Origin: Coptis chinensis
Lineage: Eukaryota; Streptophyta; Magnoliopsida; Ranunculales; Ranunculaceae
Direction: 5' to 3'
DNA: 64,000 nt
Assembly: GCA_015680905.1 (NCBI GenBank)
Contig: CM027377.1
Span: forward strand, 3,992,501 to 4,056,500
The first letter of the stretch is position 1. Each line of letters begins with the position of its first letter. Of this stretch, positions 1 to 12,586 are shown piece by piece. Position numbers and translations under genes: made by a program. The notes under the pieces were generated by a model. It searched no databases and was not told the DNA's origin. It saw only the letters and a list, made by a program, of their open reading frames with translations.

Positions 1-1080
1 GTTATTTGTTTAGGCTTAAATATATAATATTTCAAATCTATGTTAGCTAGGTATTTCCTTCAACAATATGGAATCGTCTTTTGATAGTAGGAAGAAGCAA
101 GGTTTGATGGAATTCCACAACTGTTCTTTCTCTTGGTTGCAATTGGTAAATTTCTATATATTTCTCTTTTGTTGATGTTTTCTTATGGTAATATATATTT
201 TATTTGATGGACGTCTATTTTGTGTGTGTTATATGTTTTTCATTTTGAAACTTCTACATGTAGAATGCACTAAGGTCTCAGGACACAGAGATGCTAGCCG
301 TTTTACTCTAATGTGGACACGTAAGATTTAACAAAAGTTTGGAAGAAAAAAAGAAATTCCACGCCCTCTTTTCTTAATTTCAATTGTTCCCAAGTAATAA
401 TAACCCAAAAAAAAAAATAAAAAAAAAACCTTTCTTCAAAACAAACCCGAAACCTCAAAACTCTCTATTTTTCTCTCAAAACATCTAACATCTCTCACTC
501 GAGCTCCATTTTTCTTCTTCGGCATCTTCTACGTGAATTTTATGTGCTTCTTTCAACCAAGATAATAGGTAATTAATAATTAACATATTATTATGTATTG
601 ACTAAATAGGGTATCGTATTGATTGAATTGTTGTTTTTATTTGGAAAAATTGATCATTGGGGTTTTATTATGAAACTAGAAGGCGTTGTTGTCAAAGAGA
701 TAACTCAAATTTTATCATTCAATTTTTAATTATTAATTTGCATGCTTTTTATTTTATTTTTTTGTTACTAGCTGTTGGAGCATTTAGTATTTTAGATGGC
801 GCAGTAACACTTACAATATATTACTATGTTAGCAAGTTCTTCGTCTAGAGAGTTGTGCCGAGTTTCCCATAATGGCGCTTGCTTGCATTGGAAATGCTAT
901 TAGTATAGATTAGAAGAAATAAAGATATCGCCACCTCTCCTTGACCGATTAACAAAGAAAACCGATATTGACTTCCCTTAGAATTAAAAACAGCCCCGGC
1001 TATTGCTCCTCTGTTAGGAAACCGATACTTAAGAATTTGATGATTAATTAGGATCCAACTATAACCCAAAAAGAATTCCG
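1..1080. other. AT-rich intergenic stretch without a supported gene
   Basis: No open frame here matches a family I recognise. Bases 430-560 are C/T-rich and look like a plant 5' leader, followed by a donor-like gtaatt at about 569, but no coding exon can be attached to it. A short open frame starting at 68 was considered and not accepted. Confidence 0.4.
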
Positions 1081-1099
1081 ATTGGCGTATAATAACTTA

Positions 1100-1500
1100 C
1101 CCAAAACAAAAACCCTTCTTAAAAAATTCGCAATTGATCTTCCTTCAGCACTTTCTTCCTGATCGAAAGGATTTTGTCACACTATCTATTGTTGATAAAA
1201 AATATGAGATTTCTTTTATGAACTTTAAGGTTGTCAGTAGCATGTCTTTGACCTTGATGATATGCACAATGGGCATTCGGATTATACCACCTAGGCAAAG
1301 GATCAGGAATAGGCATGTGCTCCAACAAAGTTAGCAACCCCTTTCGAGGAGTTAAGGTAGAATTACACTCATTGGTTGATTGAGGGGAGTGAAATTCCTC
1401 CCGGGTTTAACCTGATTTTTATTTGGGACTTGAGCTGGTGGGTTACCAGGTTGACTATTGACTTTGCGGAATAGCAGGGGAGGCATAGTTTGAAAGAAAA
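1100..1500 (-). mobile_element. Ty3/gypsy gag remnant (fossil)
   Basis: Read on the minus strand, this stretch gives a piece resembling the C-terminal part of a plant Ty3/gypsy Gag, including an HCAYHQG motif near 1265-1285 and a proline/asparagine-rich lead-in at 1370-1480. No LTRs or other domains lie beside it. It is a short, broken, old fragment. The assignment rests on the motif alone. Confidence 0.45.
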
Positions 1501-3947
1501 GAAGAGGGAGAGATGGAAGGGCGACTTATAAGCTTCAGGTGAAGTTGCACAAGGTCAATCCCGTGATTGGCCTGTGATAGTTCATAGCTCTTATTATGCC
1601 CTCCTCACTCATTCAGACTTGCCGCCTTGAAGGCGCATACACATGTTAAGGTTCTAAGCGATATTCTTCTCCAGGTAATTTCAAAGTTCTTTTTTTAGGT
1701 AAAATAGTTGCCAATTAGTAAGACCTAATAAGAAGGGTTTTGAAGAGAATGCTTATTTTGCTCTTGATTACCATAGGGTGGATATATATATAAACACACA
1801 TCAATCCCTACTATTTGTACAAGACATTTTTGTCAAATACACCAAGTCCAAGCCAATAATTTGATGTTATATGTTCAAGTCCTCTATATACCTGTTGTGA
1901 AATTAATAGTGTTGGAATCCACTATTATTTATGGAATTTTCTACTTTTGCTCTAATATTGAGTTTTTTTTTTTACTCCGATTATACTTTACTTTTTTTAA
2001 GTGTTCTTTCATTGAATGTCCTCAGATTTCAGAATTACGACATTCCTTTGCATGGTTAGTAATTTCCAGACATTATTCGAAGGACCTCTTGGTTTATGGT
2101 AATCAACAGTCACTACTTTATTGTTCTTCAACAATGAGTAAACCAGTTCTTACTATACTGATTTAGTGTCATTACTATACTAATGTGACGATGTATTTTA
2201 AGTTTGATTTTAACTTTTTAAGCAATTTTGTAATCTTTGTCTCCTCTTTGACTTTAAATTGATAATTCAGTAATTAATTAGCCACAATCATTGAAAAAGT
2301 TCAGGTGGGACTTGGACACTTGGTACATATCTTAATTGTTGTACCTTCTATTAGTCAGAGATTTTAAATTACTGAAACTAAATTGTTCAAAAATAATGTA
2401 CCTGGTGACATATTGTTGATGGCATTTTACTATATATAATCTATTGTGCGAGCCTACCAGCACAAGTAATGCTATTGAGACCTTAAAGGAATGGGGAGAT
2501 ATGGGGGTAGCGCAACTATCATGAGTATTGTGGAAACAAAATGGTGGAATCTGTTAACTTATGAAGAGAGTTTAGATTGAAAATCAGTATCTCAATAGTT
2601 AACTGTTATTTTTGGGCTTAGTCATGCATGGGAAACATAATGATGAGATTAACTTAATCCTGCTGGAGTTCATAGCCACAACATTTTAATCAAAGGATTT
2701 AATTGAAAGAATTTGTCAGGTGGAAATTGATTTCAAGGATCTTATTAAGTACTACAATGATGAAGACTAGCGGCGGGTTTAAAACGTTCTTTTGTTCGCT
2801 ATAACTTGACTTTGAAAGGTACATGTATGACATGGCTCATGGAATTTGCAGATAAATAGGCTCATAGGAATTGGCACCCCCCGCACTCAAGCATGACTTC
2901 TTAGAACATCTTCATCTTCTGTTATTGCAAGCTCAGTGACTTAGATGGTGTCTGGAATTTTTTTGAATTCATCTCTATTTATGTCTACCGTTTCTGTTGT
3001 GTTTGTGTGTGTGTGAGTGCAGCCAAAATTTGGGAATCTTTCTCACAATGAACTAAAGATTTTATCTTTGTAATATATTATATTTTGTCACCGTAATGAA
3101 TATTATTTTATTATTATTTATTTTTCGAATGCAAGTTTGTGCAACCAGCAGTTTGGATAGTGGTGTTAGCCACATAGGCACACAGTATCCAAAAAGGTTG
3201 AAACAACAATAGTACAGGAAACAAGACAAGCATTGGATTAATAATCATAGTCATATATCTATGTACATATGAATTTGGTTAGGTACGGTTCATTCAAACT
3301 TTTTATTTTAATTAGTACAAGTATGTGTTACAAGTTATTCTAATATTTTAGCAAAATTGATTTATTGTCGAGGGATTTGGGGATAATGTTATCTGTGTGT
3401 TGGGAAAAATATTAAATAGGGCCGTGTGAGTATTAGGATAAAATATTTCACCACATTGAGGTGCATGAAGGGCACTACATCTTCAGCTCAAAATTACTTC
3501 TGTGTTTATAATGGTATTCGTATTTTTAATTTATTTTTTATATATTTATATTGGAATGCCTTGCTATGTATTTTGGTATGAGTTGTATCAATTCATCACA
3601 ATGCTTGATTATAAGTTAGTGATTTTTTTCAAATGTTATATAGTTTTACACTTCGGTAATCCTGAAGTTTCAAAATGATACTGACAAGAATTCAAGCAAT
3701 ATAATTAAACTTATTATATCTAACCAATAAAAAATATTTTACTCCTACCTACCAAATGTAATGGCAACTACGACTATATAGTGTTTGTCTTTTAGCTATT
3801 TACAAAGTTCTTGAAAATTGCTTTCAATTGAATATTTGCTTTGAGTCGAAAGTAAAAATTACCAAAAAATATAATTTACATATCTCATACATAGCTTTGC
3901 ATTATTATAATTGTTTTTTCAAAATAAAAAATAATCATATACCAAAG
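1501..3947. other. Non-coding stretch, probably partly Helitron interior
   Basis: No credible gene. A small exon-like piece ending at a donor-like ag|gtaatt near 1675 could not be matched to anything. The AT-rich part toward 3.9 kb runs into the Helitron-type terminus at 3978, so at least some of it is probably the interior of that element. Its 5' end (expected to begin TC) could not be located. Confidence 0.3.
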
Positions 3948-3978
3948 ACCCGCTTGTAGGGCCGGGTTCAAAAACTAG
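3948..3978 (+). mobile_element. Helitron-type 3' terminus (hairpin plus CTAG)
   Basis: Arms ACCCG (3948-3952) and CGGGT (3963-3967) form a small stem. Seven bases later comes CTAG (3975-3978), followed by T. A short GC-rich hairpin about 10 nt before a terminal CTRR, with insertion ahead of a T, is the known 3' signature of plant Helitrons. The element body would lie to the left. No Rep/helicase coding is visible, so it would be non-autonomous. Confidence 0.55.
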
Positions 3979-5121
3979 TTAGCTATAAAAGAAAAACAAA
4001 CAATTAAGTTGGTTTTGCCCATATGCAACATTATTACCCTTTGGACATATGCAACTTTTGTTACCCTTTTGGACATACTATCAACATTATGCAAAATATA
4101 TTCAACTGCATAGAAGAACTTTTTAATTCAATGACGGTTTTGCCCATATTTTGGTCATTGTGAGAATGTAATATAACTAAGTTGGTTTTAACTTATTTTG
4201 TTAACTACTTAATGAAGTGTTTATTACCACTCAAACATTCCACACACGTCTTGTTTGTTGTTGTGTTGTTATTATGATTAGTGACGAATGTTTTTTTAGA
4301 CTTAATTTTGCTTCAGAAAAAATTCGCTCCTACGTGTTTAGGAGCGAAAATTCTCCCAAGCACATCTCCACCACATATCTGTCCACCATATTTTCAACTA
4401 CTAATTAACTCTAGCTAATGAAAATCTAAACAAAGATTTATCTAATTATCTCTCCAAAACAATTTTTTTTCTACAAATCTTTATTTTTTCAACAAAAGAA
4501 AAATGTTCTAAGTGAGACCATGAGACTCAAAATATATTCTTCTATCCCTCATTTTTCAGCTTTGGCGGAAAAAAACAAAAAATACAAAAACAAATACAAA
4601 AATCCTTATAAAATAAAATAAAATTTTCACTAACATTCATGTAAAAAAAACCCAAAAAAAGTTACAAATTCTAGTTTCATTGGCTATTAATATCATCAAT
4701 ATTTTTGTTTGTAATAAAGATGCAATGTGTAATTGCGTTTACATTAATAAACTTTTTAATAATTATAATAAACTTGAAGAGTTTTTCCTATTGATAATTA
4801 TTAATGTTGGCAGCCAAAGTTTAAAGAAGGGGGAAAGAGATGAAGTGAATACATATGACTATACGAGGGAAAATTTACGAATTTATTTGTGATTTTTTCA
4901 TTTTGTGGATAAAAAATGAAAATGAAATCCATTAATCTATGGGGAAAAACATTAGATTGGTGCCCATCCATCTCTAGAAAAAAAATCACTTCACTAGCTC
5001 TGTACTTACGCTACCCATTCCCATCTAAACTTTGTTTGCCAAGAACGTTGACAAGTATATAAGTAGATAACAATGGCCTTAGCATTCACCTAAACTAACT
5101 TATAACTTCTTTACATATGTG
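3979..5121. other. Intergenic, with one strong hairpin
   Basis: AT-rich, no supported gene. It contains a perfect 10-bp inverted repeat (TTCGCTCCTA at 4323-4332 and its complement at 4339-4348) around a 6-nt loop. Such hairpins occur in the subterminal parts of DNA transposons, but no matching ends were found. Confidence 0.4.
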
Positions 5122-5134
5122 AATTGTCGAAGAG
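5122..5134 (+). repeat. Left target-site duplication of the LINE
   Basis: AATTGTCGAAGAG here is repeated exactly at 11475-11487, directly after the poly(A) tail. A 13-bp direct repeat of this kind is expected from target-primed reverse transcription. Confidence 0.9.
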
Positions 5135-5224
5135 GACACTGTCACTATAGGACAAAATCGAGGGAAATGAACGAAATGGGGACAAAGTTACTGTAGCAAA
5201 ATTCGCTTTTTTACTGTAGCAACT

Positions 5225-6924
5225 ATGGATAATCCAAAAAAACCCTATGATTTAGAGCCAGAATTACCCAACATAAATGATAATGAGGACGGAGAGTTGA
5301 TAGCAAAAGCATTTGAGCAAAAGTATGGCCATGGTTCGCTGGAAATATTTATGAGGAAGTGAATCCATAAAATTCACAAAGATCTATTAGTGCAAACTGA
5401 AGAAGAGGAGCATGTTAGCTTAGATGTGACCAACACAGATAAGTTGGTGACTAAACAGCAACCCAAATCTTCCTATGCAGATATAGCGAAGACCAAATCT
5501 TCCTCTGAAAGCATCCAAACACCTCTTGACCTACAAGGTAGCATCTTTTGCCCTTAGGGTTTCTTGGATGGAAAATCAAATACGATCCCAGAGAAAGGCC
5601 CAGTGAATGCTTCACTAAATGCTACAAGGAGCACCACTGATACAGACGAAGTACAAGGCACTCAGAGCAATGATGTACATGCCCAGAAATCATATGCAAA
5701 TGTTACAAGGGCGACTTATGGTCGAGATGTTTATACAACAACACTCCCAACTCCTGGACATCAAGGTGAGTACCCTACCATCTCGATCCAAGCTGATGAT
5801 GTGGATAAGGGTTTTGGAATATTGTAAAATGGGGCTGGTAGGTAGGCTTGATATGTCTAAACTTAATATGAAAGATGTGAACGAGAAGGTAAAAGAACTC
5901 TGGAAACCAAAAAGTGAGTGGCAGGCTACACCACTTGGAAGGGGGTATATAATGTTTCGTTTCGCTGATGAAAAAGACTACCTAAGGGTTTGGACACAAG
6001 GAACTTGGGTGTTCGATTCTCAAATCCTTAGATTGAGTAAATGGACCCCAAATTTCTCCACAAACAAGGAGAATCATTTGAATGCCCTTGTTTGGGTAAG
6101 ATTTCCAGAACTCAGTCTTGAATATTGGGAGCTTAAGACATTGTTTTCACTGGGGAGAGCTGTTGGGAGACCTATCCAAACAAATGAGAACAGCAAAAAG
6201 AAAATTAGGATACTATGCCAGTGTTCAAGTTTATGTGGATTTAACTCAGAAAATCCCAGAAAAGATTTGGGTTGAAGTTGCAGGCAGAGACATTAAATTC
6301 TGGCAGAAAGTGGAAACAGGCAAACTCCCTAAGTTCTGCAATCATTGCAAACGAGTAGGTCACTTGGTGATGGAATGCAGAATCCTGAAAGAAGAATTGA
6401 ACAAGAACAAGGAGAAAGAACTAGTTGTGAGCACTGAGAATGCCAACACTGGCATGTCTAAGAGACAACGAAAGAAGCAAATGAGGAAAAATAAGGATAC
6501 AATTATTTCAAATGTTGGGGAGAGCATAACCAAGGAGCAAGGGCAAACCAGTGATGGTGAGCTTTTGAAAGAGAAAGATATGGTTAATGAAGTTGATCTA
6601 AATGAAGGCATAGTTGAAGTTCACACTTCAGCACCCATACAGAATCAGGAGGAAGCACCAAGTGTACTGAATGAGGAACATGTTGAGACTCAACGAGTTT
6701 CAGCAAGTATTGAAGCACAATGTATAAATACATCCCAGAAGCAGATTCAGGAGGGTATAGAAGTACAAGAAGAAATTCTACCTACTGAGATCCATGTACC
6801 TGAGGAACATATGGTATGTTGTATTAATGACAATTCCCCCGCACAAGTTGTTGTTGAACCTCTGCAAGTAAGCAACAACTTTTCTGTGTTGGAATTGGAA
6901 GAGGTTTTGGAAGCTGAGAAGTAG
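5225..6924 (+). pseudogene. LINE ORF1: DUF4283 plus CCHC zinc-knuckle nucleic-acid-binding protein
   Basis: The likely start is ATG at 5225 (MDNPKKPYDLE). The frame then meets stops and shifts, so the product is spread over three frames: a Thr/Ser-rich N-terminal part to about 5827, a DUF4283 domain (LGRGYIMFRFADEKDYLRVW, about 5935-5995) to about 6235, and a C-terminal part with the knuckle CNHCKRVGHLVMEC (about 6336-6377) and a Glu-rich tail ending at 6924. In this family the protein binds the LINE RNA. About three or four breaks are visible. The ORF2 start lies 168 bp downstream. Confidence 0.8.
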
Positions 6925-7091
6925 AATCCTCCGATAAGGACGTCTGAGAGAACAATTAAACCCACAGTAAAAGCCAAAGATATGCAACAATAAACACACA
7001 AGAAGAAGAGTAAGGGACCAAACTCTGCTCAATCCTCGGGTGTGAAAGTATCAGACAAGGTGCAAGGTAGTTCTTCCCGCCAAATTTCCAA

Positions 7092-10000
7092 ATGAGGATT
7101 ATTTTTTGGAATATTAGGGGGGTAGTGAAAGTAAATGCTAGAGAGAGACTGAGGGAAATGATTTCTTCTCATAACCCAGACATAGTTTGCTTGGTTAAAC
7201 CTTTAGTGAAGCCAGAAACTAGTTACCTGAATGATTTTAGAATGAACTATTTTGAAAGTAATATTGTTCATAATGACTCCTCAAGTAGACTGGGGAACAT
7301 TTGGATTTTTACTAAGATTGGTATAAGCATGAGGGTGGTGTTCACATCTGAACAACATATTTTAGTCCTTGTTAATGACTGCATTTTGTCGGTGGTACAC
7401 GCAAGCTGCTCCCTTACTTTAAAAAACTCTAGAGGGAACTCTAGAGGGAACTTAAGGTTATTAATACTACCCTACCATGGGCTGTCATTGGTGACTTTAA
7501 TGTAGTGCTGCAAAATGAAGAGAAAAAAGGAGTAAGACTGCCTAACAGAGTAGCTATGCAGGAGTTTAATAACTTAATAAATGAAACTGAGTTAATGGAA
7601 AGCAATTGGGGAGGCATTAAGTACACTTGGTGTAACAATCAGTGGGGGACTAGAAGGGTTTTGAGCAGATTGGATAGAGTCCTGTATAATGAAGCATGGA
7701 ATCTTAAGTTTGCCTGATGGAAGTACAGTGCTGGAGCCAGATATGCATCCGACCACTCTCCACTTCTTGGATCACATCCATATGTCCTAAAACCAATAAA
7801 TATACCATTCAGGTTTAATAAAATGTGGTGTACACACCCTACATTCCTTAATATGGTTAAGCACAACTGGGACCAAAATTTTGAAGGCTTTCTTCAACCT
7901 ATTATCAAGGTCATAAGAAAACTACAGCGGCTGAAAGGGGAAATCAAGAAGTCGAATACTGAGGTTTTTTTATTGGTGGATGCAAATATCAGGAAAGTTC
8001 AAGCTGAATTACTTCGATTGCAAATGCTAGCAGATCAAAGTGACAATGAAGATGGAATACAAACTGAAATGATCCGGAAAGAAGTAGAGTTGGATGCAGC
8101 TAAGGATAATAAAGCATCTCTACTGAGACAAAAAAGTAGAACCAAATTTGAGGAAGAAGGGGACAGGAATTCTGCATACTTTCACAATATATGTAAGATC
8201 AGATTGGGTGCCTCGATGATAACAGAAATTATGCAAGAAGATGGAACTCTTTTGATTGAACAAGAGCAAATAAAGCAACATGTGATAAGTTTCTATGAAG
8301 CCAAATACCAGGAAAGGGAAGTCAGCCAAGACCTTGGGCTATTGAACATCATTCCCAAAGTTCTCGATGAGGATGACAATTACTTTCTCACAAAGATTCT
8401 CAACTATGACGAAATTCAGAAAACTATTTTTTTCTATGAAAGCAGATAGTTCTCCAGGGCCGGATGGGTTTCAAGGGCATTTATACTTCAAATGTTGGGT
8501 AATCATCAAGCAAGATGTGTGTGCAGTTGTTCAATCATTCTTCATTCAAGGATGTTTACCTAATGGGTTAAATGCTAACTTCATTGCATTGATACCTAAG
8601 GACAAAGATGCAAAGAAACTCAGCCAGTATAGGCTCATCTACATGGGGAATTTTCTCTTCAAGATAATCACAAAGTTGTTACAAATAAGGCTAAACACTA
8701 TGGCAAACAGAATCATCACTAAGGAGCAGACAAGTTTTGTTCCCGGTAGAAGCTCTCAAGCTAGCATTGGGTTGGCCTCTCAACTGATGAATGAAATGAA
8801 GAATAAGAAGTATGGTGGTTATGTGGTTCTCAAGCTAGATATATCTCAAGCCTATGATACTATGAATTGGGATTTTCTATTCCAAGTCATGCAAAGGCTA
8901 GGATTTTCGGAAACTTGGATCAAGTGGATTACAAAAATTGTGAACTCAGCTCACATCTCTATCTTATTAAATGGTGGACCAGTCAGGTATTTTGCTATGA
9001 GGAGGGGTTTAAAGCAGGGAGACCCTTTATCTCCTCTTCTCTTTGCTCTTGCTGAAGACACCTTGAGTAGAGCATTGCATTATCTGAGGAGCATGAAGCA
9101 TTTGATGCCTTTGACCACTATCAAGCAGGTGGATGCACCTAGTCATTTGCTTTTTGCATATGACATCATCATCTTTGAAAATGGAGGTATTAGGGGCATT
9201 AGAAAACTAAAATACATTTTGGAGAGGTATCAGGAGGCATCACGTCAGCAAATCAACAAAGCAAAGAGCAAAGTTTTCTTTGGTAGTTTCACAGATGAAA
9301 GGAAACAGGCAGTACTTGAGGAATTGAGTATGGTGGAAGGGGGCTTACCTGAAAAATATATTGGTATTTCGTTACATAAAGGAAGAATCACTAGGGCATG
9401 TGTTGCCCCTATTCTTGATAAGGTAAAGAAAAAGCTTACTAGCTGGATTGGCAAGAGACTATCATTTCAAGGGAGAGTTACCTTGGTTAAGTCTGTGTTG
9501 TATAGTATCCCAATTTATAACATGGCAATTTTCAAATGGCCAATGTCTATAATTAGGGGAAGCAGAAACTTTGATGAAGAATTTCCTTTGGTCTGGTGAT
9601 CCTACCATTAAGAAAGGAGTAACCATTAGCCGATAGAGATAGAGTGTGCAAGCAATTCTTTGAAGGAGGTTTGGGTATCTAAAGACTCAAAAGCATGAAT
9701 ACAAAGAATGCAAATGAAATTGGCATGGGGTGTCCTTTTGCGGGTGATTTTGGATGTATTCTTGAGAGCTAAGTATTTCAGTAAAGATGGGGAAATAATC
9801 ACCTTTCACAGGCCTACTTCTATATGGACTGGTATTAAGGAGGCATTAGCTGAAGTAATCCCAAGAAGTCAATGGGTGGTAGCAGATGGTGAGAATGTTG
9901 ATATGTGGAGAAGTAATTGGTTATGGACAAAATATCTACAAAAGTTGCTTAACATCATCGCAGAAGAATTGAAAGGGTGTAGGCCGAGGGTTTGTGACTT

Positions 10001-11265
10001 ATTAAAGGATGATCAATGGTGCATTCCAGACATCTTACAAGAGGTAATGGCTAGTGTGAATGTGGGAGTCAGTTTAGTGCAAAAGTGTGATTCAAGCTTC
10101 AGTGATTATGTGGTGTGGTGTCCTGACATGAAAGGAAATTTCTCTACAAGGTCAGCATATGAAGAAATCAGAACTAAGAAACAAGTTGTTACCTGGAGTA
10201 AATGTATTTGGAATAGTTATATACACCCAAGGCCCACAGCAATAACATGGAAGATTTTACAAAAAGGTGTTGCTACTTGATGAGAGGGTACAAAAATTGG
10301 GAGTACACATGGCTTCTTTGTTGCAGACTTTGTCGGAATGCCCGTGATACACATGGTCACCTCTTATCGGTTTGTGTTGCTTCTCTCAAAAGTTGTGGCA
10401 TGCGGATAGCGAAAGCTTTTAATACCAGCCATATATTGTGTTTGGATGATGCTTTGAAGGTGAATAACCAATGGAGCCCTAGATTTTCCACCGACCCAAA
10501 CAGTTATGGCATGCTTGTATAGTGGCTACCGACGAAAGTATATGGAAACATAGAAATTTGATACATTTTGAAGGAAAAAATCAGGAAACATTCGCTTAAC
10601 CAACTACAAATTTGAATCGTAAAGTATTACATTTGAACTTCGGGTGAAACTCTCGACACTTGGCCAAACACCACAACTTCATATCACTACCATTTTCATA
10701 GATGTAGAAGTTAGAAACAGGTGTGATCAAATTTTTGGGATTAATGAAATCGGATGTGGCTCAAGAGTAAGAATGCACCAATTGTTAAGCGGTGTATTTG
10801 GATTCCACCGCTCCAAATATATTGAAGTTGAACACTTGATGGGGTTCTCTAGGTAACCCGGGACCTCACCGGGTATTGGGATTTCGTGATAGGGACAATA
10901 TGGGTGGCTTCAAGCTTACGGTGTGGAAGAGTATTGGTGTAGGTACCAATTTTTTTATCCAGAGTGTATGGCCATTCTTGAGGGGTGGAGATTGCAATGT
11001 CTAAGGGATGGTACAAGCTATGGATCGAAACCGATTCAAAATACGTACAAGCTTTTAGGAGTGGAAATGTACCATGGACATTGCAAACAAGATGGAACAA
11101 TTTTATTTCGCTTGCGGTTCCCAGATATTAAGATCACCAAAGATCTTTAGAGAAGCTAACTATCTTCAGGCAGATAGGTTAGCCAAGACCATGGAGATTT
11201 GTTGGCTGCTAATGAAAAGCGAGTTGTATGTGAAGGAAAACCGAGTTGTATCAGGAAAACTATAA
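7092..11265 (+). pseudogene. LINE ORF2: endonuclease / reverse transcriptase / zf-RVT / RNase H
   Basis: Starts with MRIIFWNIRG, the beginning of the exonuclease-endonuclease-phosphatase fold. A GDFN motif (about 7490) and an ASDHSPLL motif (about 7745) follow in other frames. The reverse transcriptase runs from about 8445 (SSPGPDGF) through RGLKQGDPLSP (about 9003-9035) to the catalytic box, which reads FAYD rather than FADD. The zf-RVT region (CRLCRNARDTHGHL) is near 10325-10365, and an RNase H-like piece with ETDSKYV lies near 11030. Several frameshifts and stops break it. A 12-bp tandem duplication (about 7427-7450) sits in the endonuclease part. Confidence 0.85.
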
Positions 11266-11474
11266 AAAAAAATGGGAAGGCCCATACCAGACCTTCTATA
11301 GATTTCAGTGAATGTAAACTATTACTATTCTTATAAATGGTAATAGTCGACTGCTTGAGTTGGCATGAACATTAGAGAATGCAACATGTTGCATCTCCAA
11401 ATACCTTTTGTATTTTGTTACTTTTCTTTTAATACATTTTGACTTACCCAGCAAAAAAAAAAAAAAAAAAAAAA

Positions 11475-11487
11475 AATTGTCGAAGAG
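11475..11487 (+). repeat. Right target-site duplication of the LINE
   Basis: Exact copy of 5122-5134 following the A-run. The first two A's could belong to either the tail or the duplication. Confidence 0.9.
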
Positions 11488-12586
11488 TTAAACTTAAATC
11501 CATTATATTACCAGTACAAACACCGAAATTTGTCTTAAGTAGTTGAGCTAGGAAAATAGTCCCACATTGCCCACAAACATACAAATAGTAGGACAATTAA
11601 AGCTTTATAAATGGGTAGGCTTGCATAATAGCCATAAGCGTATGGGATCAGGCTTGTAGTCGTGAAGGCAGTTAACAAATAATCGTGTGTAAAGGGCCCA
11701 ATGCCGATTTTAGAACCGATCTGAGCCGAATTTAAGGTTGGCTTTAGTTTGGTTTTGGTTCCGAATTTTAAGAACCGAGAATCGGTCTCTATTTCTCAAT
11801 GTTCTAAAAAACGCTAGGCAGTAGTTGGGCGGTGGGAGAGCGCCTAGGCCTTCTAGGCAGTGCCTAGACGGGATACGGTAGGTGGTTTTTTTTTCCTTAA
11901 TATATATAGTTATACACACCTATACTACAATAAATGAATAAAATCATTTACCATAACTCAAAAAATAAACACAAACAAAGATATTTATTACAAAAATGCG
12001 TAATAGTTGAAGAATATCAATTTCATATAAAAACATACTCTTTGTTATAGTGACATATAATTTACATTAGACTTTTAGTCTTTTAAACTCATTCAAATTT
12101 TAAACTCATACAATTGTCTTATATAAAACAAACCATTTGTCTTTTCACATAATTACATCAAACAAAGCTTAAACATGCTATTCAAAATTATCAGAGATGC
12201 TTTTTAAATTGCTAAAGTTGTATTGAAATTAGTTGTAACCAATATACCTTTTTTCCATTTTTTAAGTTGATGTTTTCCACATTGTTTTGGTCTCCCAGAA
12301 ATTCATCACACTTTTAATTGGAATTTTGTAGATTTCGGATGAATTTTAGTTATTTTGATTAACCCACTATTCTTTTGGTAACTGATTTAGTTTGTAGTCT
12401 TTTTTTTGTTAGTAGTTGCTTCTTTAGTTGGGACTAATAAAAGAGGTCAAAATTGTAAAATTCAGTATGAAATTTGAGACATATGTCAAATTTCAGTTTT
12501 TATGGAGGAAAAACGATTTTTTTTTTTTTTTTGCTATTTCTTCTTAACTTAAGAAATTTGTGGCTGTGTACCTATACCCAATTTCT
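11488..12586. other. Intergenic; GC-rich CCTAGG-type patch and a USE/TATA-like pair
   Basis: No protein gene. TCCCACATTG (11560-11569) followed 36 nt later by TATAAAT (11606-11612) resembles a plant snRNA promoter, but no known small RNA sequence follows. Bases 11810-11880 hold interleaved CGCTAGGC / GCCTAG repeats of the sort seen at the edges of plant DNA transposons. No partner end was found. Confidence 0.35.

Larger units (their letters stand above)
5135..11474 (+). mobile_element. End-to-end L1-type LINE (non-LTR retrotransposon)
   Basis: A 6.3-kb element of the plant L1 type. It has a GC-richer 5' leader, ORF1 with DUF4283 and a CCHC knuckle, ORF2 with an apurinic endonuclease, reverse transcriptase, zf-RVT and RNase H-like region, then a run of A (11453-11476). 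Identical 13-bp repeats lie on both sides, so both ends are defined and the insertion looks full length rather than 5'-truncated, which is unusual for LINEs. Both ORFs carry several frame breaks, so it is not active. Confidence 0.92.

Noticed and set aside
68-170. Short frame starting MESSFDSRKKQGLMEF as an exon
   Set aside because: No family recognised, no continuing exon, and too short to support.
1861-2166. 101-codon open frame as a gene
   Set aside because: Hydrophobic low-complexity translation typical of AT-rich DNA; no motif or splice context.
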